A stretch of 64,000 bases of DNA from Cercis canadensis (Eukaryota > Streptophyta > Magnoliopsida > Fabales > Fabaceae). The notes under the pieces are model-generated. The model saw nothing but the letters and a program-made list of their open reading frames with translations. It had not been told where the DNA came from and did no database searches. Below, piece after piece: positions 9,983 to 21,670 of the stretch. The translations under genes were made by a program, and so were the position numbers. The stretch covers positions 111,044 through 175,043 of the forward strand of contig QAOA01006693.1 in the NCBI GenBank assembly GCA_003255065.1. Reading direction: 5' to 3'. How positions within the stretch are numbered: the first letter of the stretch is position 1; each line of letters starts with the position of its first letter.

Positions 9983-12900
9983 AATTCTCTCTGTTCTTCT
10001 CGTTCAAGTCGTTAATGGCAGAATCCGCCATTGATAACGCTTTGAGTCCTTTCTTCCTCTATCCTTCGGATTCTCTGGGGATTACTTTGGTGTCACAAGT
10101 GCTCATTGGAGATAATTACAATTCATGGCGTCGAGCCATGCGTATGGCATTAATGGCCAAAAACAAACTTGGTTTCGTAGATGGATCGATTCAGATCCCT
10201 GATACAAGCGATGCTCCTCGTCTTTTAGCTTGGCAGCGAAATAATAATATCGTTGCTTCATGGTTGCTGAATTCCATGTCAAAGGAGATCACTACAAGTG
10301 TGATCTATTCAGCCACTGCCGCTGATACCTAGAGAGACCTACAAGAGAGGTATCGACAGCAAAATGGTCCAAGAATCTTTCAACTGAAGAAAGAATTGGT
10401 GAATCTTTCACAAGGATCAATGGCAGTTGGGCAATATTTCACCAAATTGAAAGGAGTTTGGGAAGAATTGGCTGAATATCATCCTGTTTGTGCCTGTAAT
10501 TGTGGAGGTGCTAAACTAGTAATTGAACATCTACTTCAAGAATACGTTCTATGCTTTCTCATGGGACTCAATGATTCTTATTCTCATGTAAGGGGTCAGA
10601 TACTACTGATGGATCCTCTGCCCCCCATTAATCGAGTTTTCTCCTTGATAATTCAAGAAGAAAAACAAAGGGAGCTTGGTTTTTTCTACTACTCAAAATG
10701 AAGCACAAATGGCTAATGCAGTCTCAAATCAGAGGCAGAATAATGAAGGAAAGCCTAAGTATGTCAAGAAGGATAGACCAATGTGTTCACATTGTTGAAT
10801 TCTTGGCCATACCAAGGATAAATGTTACAAGTTACATGGTTATCCACCTGGATATAAAAAGAGTAAAAGCACTCATGCTGGACATGTTAATCAAGTTGGT
10901 GACTCCATGCTTTTTCCTACTGATCAATCTCAAGAGCCTTTTCATATGACTTCGCAGCAATATCATCAACTGATGCACTTACTTCAGTCCCAGTTATCAC
11001 AAACAAATCACCTTGAGGTGGATGATGCAAACACTAACCCCAACGTGAATGGTATGATCTTTTCTGCCAATAGTTTAAGCTTTCAGAATAGTCCATGTTC
11101 TTGGATCATAGATTCAGGAGCAACTTCACATATTGTAGGCTTTCTAGAATTTTTTGTTTCATACCAGTCCCTTACCAATCGTTATGTTCTTCTTCCCAAC
11201 AAAACTAAGGTTTCTGTGTCAACTATAAGAACTGTCATGTTAGCTTCAAATTTTCTTTTGACAAATGTTCTCTTTATACCAGAATTCCATGTCAATCTTA
11301 TCTAAGTAAGTGCTTTGCCGCATCATTCCCCATATACTATCACTTTTCACACCAACACCTTCCTCATCCAGAACATCCACAAATCAAGGGTGATTGGCAA
11401 GGGTGAGCTGTGTAAAGGTCTATACCTCTTTCAAACCAAGGGACATGATGTACACGCAATCTCTAAATCTGCTCTTTCCAGTTTTACTTCAGAAACACTA
11501 CTTGCAACAGATTCAAATCTTCTTGTAAACTCAGTATCTGATTTTTCCTATCATGCACATCTTTGGCATGCTAGACTAGGTCACTTGTCAGACAAAATCT
11601 TGAAAGTTGTTAGTAATAAAATTCCTTTCTCTTGTCCTGCACATTATTCATCTAAAGATTGTTCTATTTGTCCTTTATCCAAACTTCGTAGACTTTCTTT
11701 CATTTCACAAAATAATCTTTCATCTTCACCTTTTGATCTTATTCATTGGGATGTGTGGGGCCCTTATCATCATTGCACTCATGATGGTAAGAGATACTTT
11801 CTTACATTGGTTGATGACTGCACGCGATTTACATGGGTTTATATGTTCCAAACTAAAGTAGAAGCAAGTGTTTTTGTCATGAATTTTTTCAAATATGTCA
11901 AGACACAATTTGACAGCAACATCAAGACCTTCAGATCAGATAATGCCAAAGAGCTCCAACTTACTGATTTCATGAAAAATGAGGGCACAGTTCATCAATT
12001 TTCTTGTCCTTATTGCCCAGAACAAAACTCAGTAATGGAGAGAAAACATCAGCATCTACTGAATGTGGCTCAAGCACTGATGTTTCAGTCCAAAGTTCCT
12101 TTTCATTTCTGGGGAGAATGTTTGAATATTGCTGCTTTTCTCATCAATAGGACTCCTTCTCCATTACTACAAAATCATTCTCCTTATGAGCTATTATTTC
12201 ATAAAGAACCTCCCTACACAGCTTTCAAAGTCTTTGGCTGCCTGTGCTTTGGCTCAACTCCTCCTGCTGAGAGACACAGATTTACCCCCAGAGCCATACT
12301 AGCAATCTTCATGGGCTACCCTATTGGTTACAAAGGGTACAAGCTTTATAACATCCACACCAAAAAAAAATTTATATCCAGAGATGTCCTCTTTCATGAG
12401 CAAATCTTCCTTTTCCACACTATTCAGCCTTCTGAACCCATAGATTTGTTTTCAGACATAGTTATACCTACACTACATCCCGAACTTGAATCAGTTCTTA
12501 CTCCTTCTCTCACCACTCCTATTCCATCAGTTGCAGCACCTGCACCCAGTGACATACCTACTCCTATTCCACCTCCTACTTCTTCTCTCAGAAAAACAGC
12601 CAGAACCATTGGAACCCCCACCTACCTACAAGATTACATCTGTACTACTTCTCATACCAGGATCTCATATCCTATCAACCAATCCATTTCCTATAATCGA
12701 CTCTCACCAACCTACAAACACTTCATCATGCAAGTATCCTCTATCTATGAACCTCAATTCTGCCACCAGGCAGTCAAGCATCCTGAATGGAGGCAAGCCA
12801 TGGCTGAAGAAATTGCTGCACTTGAGGCTAATAACATCTGCACACTTGTTCCCCTTCCCAAAGGCAAACAACCAATAGGTTGCAGGTGGATCTACAAAGT

Positions 12901-13056
12901 CAAATATAAAGGAGATGATAGTTTGGATAGATATAAGGCAAGGTTAGTGGCAAAAGGGTACACTCAACAAGCTGGAATTAATTTCCTTGACACTTTTTCT
13001 CTAGTTGCAAAGATCACAACAATCAGGTTATTGCTCACAGTTGCTTTTGTCAAAAG

Positions 13057-14303
13057 ATGGACCACGATTCAGTTAGATGTTAACAATGCTTTCTTGAATG
13101 GTGATTTATTTGAGGAAGTTTACATGCAATTACCTTTGGGTTATCACACTAAAGGGGAGAACATGGTTTGTCAACTCAAAAAATCTCTTTATGGTTTACG
13201 CCAAGCCTCAAGACAGTGGTTCCACAAATTTTTCACTACACTGCTTCAGCATGGTTTTACTCAATCCCACAGTGATTATTCACTGTTTACCATTGGCAAA
13301 GGCTCATCTCTTGTCATTCTCCTTGTTTATGAAGATGACATTATCATTGCAGGTCCTATTATCAAGTGTGTCCATCGAATTCAACACCTCCTTCAGTCCT
13401 TGTTCAAGCTCAAAGTCCTTGGGGATTTGTATTATTTTCTTGGTTTAAAGATTGCACACTCAGCAAAAGGCATTTATCTTTCACAACGAAAGTATATTTT
13501 GCAATTACTTGAAGATACTGGTTTTGCAGCCTCAAAACCTCTCAAAGTTCCCATGGAACATAACCTCGAGCTTCAAAAAACAGATGGAGATTTACTACCT
13601 GATCCATTCTTGTATCGCAGACTCATTGGCAGACTAATGTACCTTACTATTTCTAGGCCTGATATCACTTACACTGTTANATGGACCATGATTCAGTTAG
13701 ATGTTAACAATGCTTTCTTGAATGGTGATTTATTTGAGGAAGTTTACATGCAATTACCTTTGGGTTATCACACTAAGGGGGAGAACATGGTTTGTCAACT
13801 CAAAAAATCTCTTTATGGTTTATGGCAAGCCTCAAGACAGTGGTTCCACAAATTTTTCACTACACTACTTCAGCATGGTTTTACTCAATCCCACAGTGAT
13901 TATTCACTGTTTACCATTGGCAAAGGCTCATCTCTTATCATTCTCCTTGTTTATGTAGATGACATTATCATTGCAGGTCCTAATATCAAGTGTGTCCATC
14001 AAGTTCAACACCTCCTTCAGTCCTTATTCAAGCTCAAAGTCCTTGGGGATTTGCATTATTTTCTTTATTTAAAGATTGCACACTCAGCAAAAGGCATTTA
14101 TCTTTCACAACGAAAGTATATTTTGCAATTACTTGAAGATACTGGTTTTGCAGCCTCAAAACCTCTCAAAGTTCCCATGGAACATAACCTCGAGCTTCAA
14201 AAAACAGATGGAGATTTACTACCTGATCCATTCTTGTATCGCAGACTCATTGGCAGACTAATGTACCTTACTATTTCTAGGCCTGATATCACTTACACTG
14301 TTA
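13057..14303 (+). repeat. 623-bp direct duplication across a single N (probable assembly overlap)
   Basis: 13057-13679 and 13681-14303 have identical length and nearly identical sequence, and are separated only by the N at 13680. Both cover the RT YxDD region of copia element 2. The few differences look like allelic variants. A single-N join between equal-length copies is most simply two overlapping contigs that were not merged. Confidence 0.9.
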
Positions 14304-14912
14304 ACAAGTTAAGTCAGTTTATGTCCACTCCTAAAACCTCTCATTTAACTATTGTGTCCCATCTGTTGCAATATCTCAAGTCCAATCCTGGTCAAAGGTT
14401 ATTTTTTCCTTCCAATTCATCTCTCAACATCATAGCTTATGCTGATGCGGATTGGGGCAGTTGTCTTGACACTAGACGATCCACAACTGGCTATTGTGTC
14501 TTCATTGGCAATTCTCCTATCAGTTGGAAGTCTAAGAGACAGCCCACTGTTTCAAGATCTTCAGCAGAGGCAGAGTATCGTGGTTTGGCTAGTGTTACTA
14601 GTGAATTACTTTGGCTCAAGCAACTTTGCAGCATTTTTGAGCTTCCTATCCCCTCTGTGATGGTCTTCTGTGATCATCAATCTGCAATCCATCTAGCATC
14701 CAATCCCATGTCTCATGATCGGTCCAAACATGTTGATATTGATTGCCACTTCATTAGGGAGCATGTCAATTCTGGTTTCATAAAGTTAGTTCATGTTAAA
14801 TCCCAACACCAGATTGCTGATCTGCTTACCAAAGCCATTCTTGCTACTCAATTTCGCTTCTTATTGTCCAAGATGGGAGTATTAGACATTTATCTCCCAC
14901 CTTGAGAAGGAG

Positions 14913-15173
14913 TATTAGACACGCATGTGAATAAGTGCCAGTGGTTAGTACAGCTGGCAAGTTATCAGTTTATTAAGTTAGTTAGTTAACAAATTCAATT
15001 ATACAAGAGAGGGAAAGCTTCTGGTGTAAGCCACTTCAGTTGGCTATATATATCTACACTTGTAATCTATTATTCAAGACATACAGTAATCATTTTCAAT
15101 TCAGTTTCTTCATTCTGATTGTTTTCTGTTCTCTACATCTTTAAGTTCATCTTGTTCATTCCAAGATTCAATA
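14913..15173 (+). repeat. Right (3') LTR of copia element 2
   Basis: 261 bp, preceded by the polypurine tract TGAGAAGGAG (14903-14912) and followed by GTTGT. Confidence 0.92.
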
Positions 15174-15178
15174 GTTGT

Positions 15179-15780
15179 TAGGTGAAAGTCGCTCCCACAT
15201 GTAAAATCCTATAATTTCAATTTAATTCAAAAAATGGAGGCAAAATGATTTTATCTCTTGACCGCTTGGTCAAAGTAGCTCTGATACCATATCAATAACT
15301 GATTCAACTAAAAAGTTTAAGCAGTTAGGTGAACGCCTAGTAATGATTTTATATCTACACATCTCTGCACATGAAAGCCCTTTAGGCTTAAAGCGTGAAT
15401 AAAGTATAGTTTCACTTATACCTAGTGCTGAAATTTTAATTTAATTGAAAAAGTGTGAGCGGAAGAATTCGATCTCCTGACCGCTTGGTCAAAGAAGCTC
15501 TAATATCATGTCAAAAAATCATCTTACCTTAAAGTTTAAGCTGTTAAGCATAAAATGATTTATATACCTTCATCTAACAACTTAAGCTTTTAGGTTGAAT
15601 TAATTTTTTTACATTGCATCAAATCCTCTTTGACCAAATGATTAAGAGATCAAATCATTATGTTTTCACTTTCTCAATTAAATTGAAATTTTAACACATA
15701 GTGTAAGTGGATATATGCTTTATCTACCCTTTAAGCCCATACAAGAGTATGTTAAATATAAAATCATCAGAAAGTGTGGA
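15179..15780. repeat. Cluster of SINE/TRIM-like repeats around the copia insertion site
   Basis: Two units in one orientation (about 15179-15320 and 15321-15545) and one inverted (about 15560-15780) share GTTTAAGC(T/A)GTTAGGTGAA, GACCGCTTGGTCAAAG and AATTTAATT(G/C)A blocks. On the minus strand they read (A)TGGTATCAGAGC...GACCAAGCGGTCA...TCGAATTC, with tRNA-like promoter-box flavour. Copia element 2 landed in the first unit: 9691-9709 (AAAGTTTAAGCTGT) is its detached beginning. Class assignment is uncertain. Confidence 0.45.
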
Positions 15781-15841
15781 TGAACATTGTTAAAATCAAC
15801 TTGGGGGGAACCACTGTGGTTACTATAGCAGTTTTACCATG

Positions 15842-15955
15842 AATGTAACAAAGGAAAACAGGTGCAATCATTAATATTAGGTCTGGTGCTGGGATGGTCG
15901 TGCCTTCACATCCTCTCTATGCCATCTATGCCACTACCAAAGCCTCTCTCTTTTA
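15842..15955 (+). pseudogene. KCR-like reductase pseudogene, right part
   Basis: Translation gives GAIINIRSGAGMVVPSHPLY followed by AIYATTKASL, the catalytic region of KCR-type SDRs (S...YxxxK). The expected INIGSG reads INIRSG. It follows the left part at 9458 once the copia element and the repeat cluster are set aside, and is cut again on its right by the inverted-repeat element starting at 15985. The middle of the gene (NNAG region) is not present. Confidence 0.8.
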
Positions 15956-15984
15956 CTCTCTCCTCTTCTTCAGATTACGGCGGT

Positions 15985-16838
15985 GGACCAAAAATTTCCA
16001 CCAACGGGGACTAGATTAATGACACGTGCACCTCAAAAAAAAAAAATTGCTAACTCCGTTTTTCAGTCTTCTCCTTCCTTTCGTTTCTTTTATTAATTAA
16101 AAAAAAAAAACTCTCTCCTAGTCGTCGACTCGTGCCTCTCTCGTCACTACAGAGATTACGAGCTTGTCTCAAAGGCCTTCAAATCAGTTTCCGGGTTCAA
16201 CATTTCCTGCTTCCAAACAGTGCCTAGCAACTGTTCAACCATTCAGATTAGCTCAATAAAACTTTCCTTCAAGAATCTAAGATGACCAATTTGAAGGTTC
16301 TTGATCTCTCTGGGAATTCTCTGCAAGGCTCTGTTCCAAGCTCGTTTTGGACACTTCCAAACTTAAAGCTGGTTAATTTAGCCAACAACAGGTTAAGCGG
16401 CACCATTGGGTTCAAAACCACTTCAGAAAACGGCTTGTTTTCGCAGGTTGAAAGCCTCAATCTTTCCCACAACAGGTCCATCAATCTAATTCAGCTTTCT
16501 GGGTTTTCTAATTTGAAAGTTCTTGAACTTTCTCGTAATAATTTGATGAATCCCCCTTCTGGGTTTCAAAACCTCACGAAGCTTCAGCACCTTGACCTCT
16601 CACGCTGCGAAATCAAAACCAATGTGAAACCCATCTCTGTTCTACAAGAACTCGACTACTTGGACTTGTCGTTCAACAAGCTGAATGGTAGTTTTCTTTT
16701 TTTTTTTTTTTTTTAATTAATAAAAGANTTTTCAATTAATAAAAGAAACGGAAGAAGAAGACTGGAGAACGGAGTTGGCAATTTTTTTTGAAGTACGTGT
16801 TAGCAATCTAGTCCCCCGTTGGTGGCAATTTTTGGTCC
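15985..16838. mobile_element. Inverted-repeat DNA element carrying an LRR receptor gene fragment (Pack-type)
   Basis: GGACCAAAAATT at 15985 begins an arm of about 120 bp that recurs inverted at about 16720-16838: both arms contain (T/G)CCACCAACGGGG(G)ACTAGATT, ACTCCGTT(T/C)T(T/C)CAGTCTTC and CGTTTCTTTTATTAATT. Between the arms lies unrelated LRR coding sequence. The right end falls in a 16-bp palindrome (TTTGGTCCGGACCAAA, 16831-16846). An N at 16728 with a short repeated AATTAATAAAAGA word on both sides marks a join within the right arm. No target duplication is clear and the superfamily is not settled; Mutator-like is the usual host of captured exons. Confidence 0.75.
16144..16695 (+). pseudogene. 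Captured LRR receptor-like kinase fragment
   Basis: The left part encodes [20 protein letters not shown] and on to [12 protein letters not shown], like the N-terminal cap of an LRR receptor kinase. From 16282 the frame [20 protein letters not shown] continues through about five leucine-rich repeats (LxxLxLSxNxLxGxxP) to DLSFNKLNG, where the sequence enters a poly-T tract of the right arm. The two parts are in different frames with the joining LRR residues missing, so there is an internal deletion. No transmembrane or kinase part is present. It lies wholly between the inverted arms. Confidence 0.8.
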
Positions 16839-16846
16839 GGACCAAA

Positions 16847-17176
16847 TAATTTCTCAAAAAGGAAATATTCTATTATCTACAGTCGCACACTTGAAACTTG
16901 CCAAGGCCATTTAAGGAAATATTTATCTTATGGTGCTAAACCAATTATTGACCTTAGAAATTAAACTAGAATTAACCAAGTGTGTAGTTTGAAATTGATA
17001 CACTTCATTAATGGCACTGTAACTGGACAAAAACTATTTGTCCTTTAGTGCGTACGTGTATTGCTAATTAATTAAACTTACGAATTTTATAGCCAATTAA
17101 ATCACATTCACCTAATCACTTCAATTAAAAACTGGCAAATGTTGGCAACAAAATAAATGATAGCATATAATAAAAA
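16847..17176. other. Non-coding stretch
   Basis: AT-rich sequence; I see no gene or repeat structure in it. Confidence 0.5.
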
Positions 17177-17235
17177 ACAAAATTTAGACAAAATTTTATA
17201 AGTGTTTGTGGTGCTATTTTTTTTATTAAAATATA

Positions 17236-17271
<36 letters not shown>

Positions 17272-18186
17272 TTTACACATTAGCGCTACCTTATCTTTCT
17301 TCTTTATAGTCACATCGTTATCTTCGTTAAAACACAAAATAAAAACTAAATCACTGACTTTTTCTTCTCCTATGCTTTTTCCTCCACCATCACCGACAAT
17401 CCTTTCTCAATCCTTCTCTTTATCTAGCTGTCTCACCCCTCATCTCGTCCACCAAACAAAGTTAATGAAAGTTCTAATTTTCTTTTCACTCATCCATTTT
17501 TCTCTGAAAATTACCAAAACTCATAATTGGGTCAAATTGTAGAGAGTAGAAATGGGAAGGAAGACGACAAACCTAGATGAAATAAAAACTAAGACTACAC
17601 AAGTCAATGAAATTTTTAATTTTCTTTTCACCCATCCGTTTTCCTCTAAAAATGACTAAAACTCATAACTGGGTTAGGTTGTAGAGAGCAAAAATAGGGA
17701 GGAAGAAGACAGTTCATCTTTAATGTTGACGTTCAGCTCATCATTTTTGCATCACCCCCTCCTTGCTTCTCTTTTATTAGTGGTTCTCACTTGTGATTAA
17801 TGCTTCAGTAGACTATGAGTGGAAGACGCAGGCAGGCAACATATGTGTTGCATCATTTGATTGGAGTTCTTTATATTAAATGGATTCAAAGAAAAATGGG
17901 TTTTTCCTGGTTAGAAGAGGAACTAAAATTATCTAACAGGAGCTGGAGCAAAGGCATATTTTGGAATTGACGGTGAGAAATCTAGAGAAAGAGAGGGATT
18001 AAGAGAGGATCGTCGGCGATGATGGAGGAAAACGATTAGTTTCTATTTTGTATTTTAACGGAAATAACGGTGTGACTAAGAAGAGAAAGGATGAGTTAGT
18101 GTTGATGTGTAAAAAATAATACACATATTATATTTTAATAAGAGAACAACATCATAAGCACCTATAAAATTTTATTTAAATTTTGT
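17177..18186. mobile_element. Long-TIR MITE-like element (Mutator-like)
   Basis: About 1 kb with terminal inverted repeats of some 230 bp. The left arm ACAAAATTTAGACAAAATTT (17177) through AGTCACA(T/C)CGTTAT(C/T)TTCGTTAAAA to about 17420 is matched by the complement of the right arm back from 18186. The right arm holds a TA-rich segment of different length. The centre contains two diverged direct copies (about 17470-17560 and 17607-17700) of a TTTTCTTTTCAC(T/C)CATCC(A/G)TTTT unit. No coding capacity is seen. Long arms favour a Mutator-type origin; the 9-bp duplication expected for it is not clear. Confidence 0.65.
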
Positions 18187-19661
18187 CCTGTAATAAATTA
18201 AGGAAGAAAAACGAAACTCAGAAAACTGATTTTGAAGTTGAGGAAGAGAGAGAAATTGTTATAAATATTTTTATTATTATTTTGAAGGCAATACTAGCCT
18301 GGGTAGTGGGTAAGAATTTAATATACTCTCATCACTATTTAATTCCAAGTGCTGGGTAGTGGGTAACATACTCCCATCACTATTTAATTCCAAGTTAAGA
18401 TGTATTGTCCTTTTCTTGTTCTACATTAAATTAATGCATGGCTGAACTAGTGAAACGTCTGATGCATCATATCGTACTCCATGCACCTTCCTCCTTTGTG
18501 AATTCTTCCAAGACCAAGAGACTGAGAGAGAGCCCTTTTTTAGGTCAATATTGCCACATTTTGGTGACATGCACGGGTGGCAGCACTATACTGTATAATA
18601 AATCATCACTTGCATTTAATCCAATAAAGAATTTATGTTAGAATAAATTAAATATTTTTTTATTTTTAAATATTACTTTAGTCTTTTAATTATTTATTTT
18701 TTGTGTCGCTGAAATTCTTGAATAATCGGAATCTACATGCCAAATAAATCTTTTGTAACCATCAAAAGTAATCACTTAAAAGATTAATTTAGTAGATTAA
18801 GTGATTATTTGAGAATTAAATTAACACTAAAAGTAAAAAAAAATGTATTTTACTCTTTATATTATAATTAACATCCAATATAATTTCCAAATTCTATCCA
18901 TATAGATACAAATTTATAGTTCTTCAATTTAAAAGATAAGTTATTAAATGAAAGTTTATACATATGGTAATACTTTTTTACATAAAAATGTTTCTTATTT
19001 TGCATTTTTTAATACAAGTATAGGAGTAGTGGGGATCTAATTCCACTAATACTGATATAACATGTTAAGATCCCAAAAATTTAAACTACCAATTTTTTTT
19101 TCTTTTAAGATGAAATTTGCTAATATCTTGTTTGAAAAAGTAAATGGAATATGAGAGGAATCAAATGAGGTATTTGATCTGAATTCTATCAAAATCAATC
19201 ATTCAACAAATGAGCTAGGTAGAAGTGATCAACAGAAAATTATAACACAAATTTTAAGCATTTTGAATTATATAAGCATTGTTCTAAAATATAATGTCAA
19301 CAGATTGTTAGGATAATACACCTGCTTGGTATGACCTCTTGATCCGCTCATTTTCCGCGAACATGATTGTCAACTTAATTTGCCATAGCATAAGTAAAAA
19401 CAATGTCACTTAAAATAATGAGATTTGAATCATACAAAAAAAAAATAAAAATAAGTGTTCTAATTTTAAATTTATATGGCCTAGATCAATCATAATGAGG
19501 ATATGTACTTGTAGGAATGACTTTACTCTATCAATAAAATATGTCAATACACAGAAAGTACATTTATATTTAATAGGAACAGTACGTTGTTTGGTGGTAT
19601 AGTTGGATTCAGTTTTATAAATTAATTTTACTTGAGCTTAATAGAATAGGAAAACATTGCT
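18187..19661. other. Intergenic stretch upstream of the KCR gene
   Basis: No gene is visible. A short direct repeat (about 53-bp period, GGGTAGTGGGTAA...ATCACTATTTAATTCCAAG) lies at 18301-18395. TATAAATTAA at 19616 is a plausible TATA box for the KCR gene, about 46 bp before its ATG. Confidence 0.55.
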
Positions 19662-21670
19662 ATGGAGGGGCAAGATTTCCTCCTCGTTGTAACATGTACG
19701 TTAGGGTTCATCTCGATCTGCAAAGCTCTAATTCTTTTTGTTAAGTGGGTGTGGGTTATGTTCTTGAGGCCACCAAAGAATCTCAAATACTATGGTTCAT
19801 GGGTTATCATTACTGGTTCCACTGATGGAATTGGCAAAGCCCTGGCCTTGGAAATGGCATCTAAGGGTCTCAACCTTGTCTTGGTTGGTCGAAACCCTCT
19901 AAAACTTGAAGGTACATTGAAGGAGATAAGAGATAGACATGGTGGTCATAAAAAGGTTGAAGTCAAGTTTGTGGTCATAGATTTGGAAAAAGCTAATGGA
20001 GAGGAAATAATAAAAAAGATAGAGGAAGCAACAGATGGATTAGATGTAGGTATGTTGATCAATAATGCAGGCTTGGGATACCCTTATGCTAGGTTCTTTC
20101 ACGAGGCTGATTCAAAGCTGATAGATGCAGTTATCAAAGTTAATGTAGAGGGAGCAACTTGGGTCACTAAGGCTGTTCTTCCTGCTATGATCAGCAAGAA
20201 AAGAGGAGCAATTATAAACATAGGCTCCGGTTCCACTCTTGTAGTTCCTTCCTATCCTCTATGGACCATCTATGCTGCTACAAAAGGGTAATTTTTTTAT
20301 CCCAAGAAAAGAAAAAAAAGCCAAAGCTTTTTGAATCATTTATGCTTCCTTTCATCAGTTCTTCAGATTTTTGTTGTGAAGGCTATTTCAACTAGAAAAT
20401 TTCTTGAACTGCACTCAAATATCGTAATTTCATGAAATGGCGTTTTCTTCTTGTTTGATCACGTTGATTTTTTATCACAGTGAACCATACAGAAAGTGGA
20501 TTGATTTCAGTTTCTCACGGCTTTTTCTTAGGGACTTCTCAATGCTTTGTTTCCCTTGTTAATTGATTGCAACTTTAGCGGCTTCACGCTATTGATTTTT
20601 CTGCGTATATATTACATTATAAGCTGNATTTTTGTTGTGAAGGCTATTTCAACTAGAAAATTTCTTGAACTGCACTCAAATATCTTAATTTCATGAAATG
20701 ATGTTTTCTTCTTGTTTGATCACGTTGATTTATTATCACAGTGAACCATACAGAAAGTGGATTGATTTCAGTTTCTCAAGGCTTTTTCTTAGGGACTTCT
20801 CAATGCTTTGTTTCCCTTGTTAATTGATTGCAACTTTAGCGGCTTCACGCTATTGATTTTTCTGCGTATATATTACATTATAAGCTGTGCATACATGATA
20901 CATCTCGGCTTACATTTTCACAGTTACCTTGCAATGTTCTCACGATGCATCAGTTTGGAATACAAACGACAAGGAATTGACGTGCAGTGTCAGGTTCCTC
21001 TTTTCCATCTTCTCTTCTCTTACCTTCCCTTCCTGTTATGTTCATGGAAAAAGTCATACATACCCTTTTGTTAATTTTCATACTTGTCCTTTATTGCATT
21101 GTCATTATCCAGGGACTTGACTTGATAATAGGAGTTAGATTTAACAGATTCCTAAAAAATATTATTAGCTATGAGTAGGCCTTAAATATGGGGAGCACAA
21201 AGCTATCCCTCTTAGAGGGGTAGCACCAATCAAACATGCACACAATAGAATTTGTTTAAAGATCTATTAAAAATTAAATTTTAAAGTTTAAATCTTGTTG
21301 CCTAAATATTGATCCCTAATTTTATTTTTTTAAGAAAAAAATTCTAGATTTTTTTAATTCTTACAAGAATTATCTATGTGATGAGTTACAGTTCCCATTA
21401 TTTGTGGCAACAAAGATGACAAAGTTGCATGCCTCTCTATTTGTTCCAATGCCGGAGATGTACAGCAAAGCTTGCCTGCGGTGGATTGGTTATGAGAGTA
21501 TGTGTGTGCCTTACTACCTCCACTCTATTCAGTGGTTTCTTTTAAGAGCAATTCCTGATGCATTCTTGGATTGGTATATGCTGCGCTATTTCCTTTATTG
21601 GCGCATAAGAGGTCTCTTGAAGGACTCCAAAATTCAGGCATCAACTTCGTCTAAAGCAAACTTAAGTTAA
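19662..21670 (+). CDS. Very-long-chain 3-oxoacyl-CoA reductase-like protein (KCR), 3 exons
   Basis: Exons 19662-20287, 20924-20993 and 21392-21670 give 324 aa, close to the usual 318-320 aa for plant KCRs. The enzyme family reduces 3-oxoacyl-CoA with NADPH, the second step of microsomal very-long-chain fatty acid elongation in the ER. A hydrophobic N-terminal helix (about residues 7-35) fits membrane anchoring; TGSTDGIG (51-58) is the cofactor glycine motif, NNAG (134-137) the structural motif, and S189, Y204 and K208 (YAATK) complete the SDR catalytic set. Introns are GT-AG; exon 2 ends CAG before GTTCCT, a weak donor, giving Q-F-P-L-F where relatives have Q-V-P-L. Intron 1 contains a 260-bp duplication across an N. 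It looks functional. It could be a KCR2-type paralogue or a related steroid-dehydrogenase-like SDR. A pseudogene of the same family lies 4-10 kb upstream. Confidence 0.88.
20367..20887 (+). repeat. 260-bp direct duplication across a single N in KCR intron 1
   Basis: 20367-20626 and 20628-20887 are the same length and nearly identical, separated by the N at 20627. The same signature occurs at 13680 and 57766, so an unmerged contig overlap is the simplest reading; the true intron is probably about 261 bp shorter. Confidence 0.9.

Larger units (their letters stand above)
9710..15173 (+). mobile_element. Ty1/copia LTR retrotransposon (element 2), Ale/Retrofit-like
   Basis: A 5.46-kb fossil with 261-bp LTRs that differ at about 8 positions (about 3%), so younger than element 1 (order of 1 million years at 1.3e-8 per site per year). 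Imperfect 5-bp target duplications GCTGT (9705-9709) and GTTGT (15174-15178) flank it; LTR ends are TATT...AATA. Gag begins after the leader (IGDNYNSWRRAMRMALMA, near 10111), followed by protease (WIIDSGATSHI), integrase, RT and RNase H. It is broken by a few interruptions in the gag-protease part; the integrase-RNase H part reads long. A single N at 13680 sits between two 623-bp copies of the RT region, which I take as an assembly fault rather than biology. The clade name is tentative. Confidence 0.94.

Noticed and set aside
13057-14303. Possible copia element with a true duplicated reverse transcriptase
   Set aside because: Equal-length copies around one N, seen three times in the window, point to unmerged contig overlaps.
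20808-21178. Several overlapping plus-strand frames around KCR exon 2
   Set aside because: Only 20924-20993 carries KCR homology with splice borders; the rest is intron read-through.
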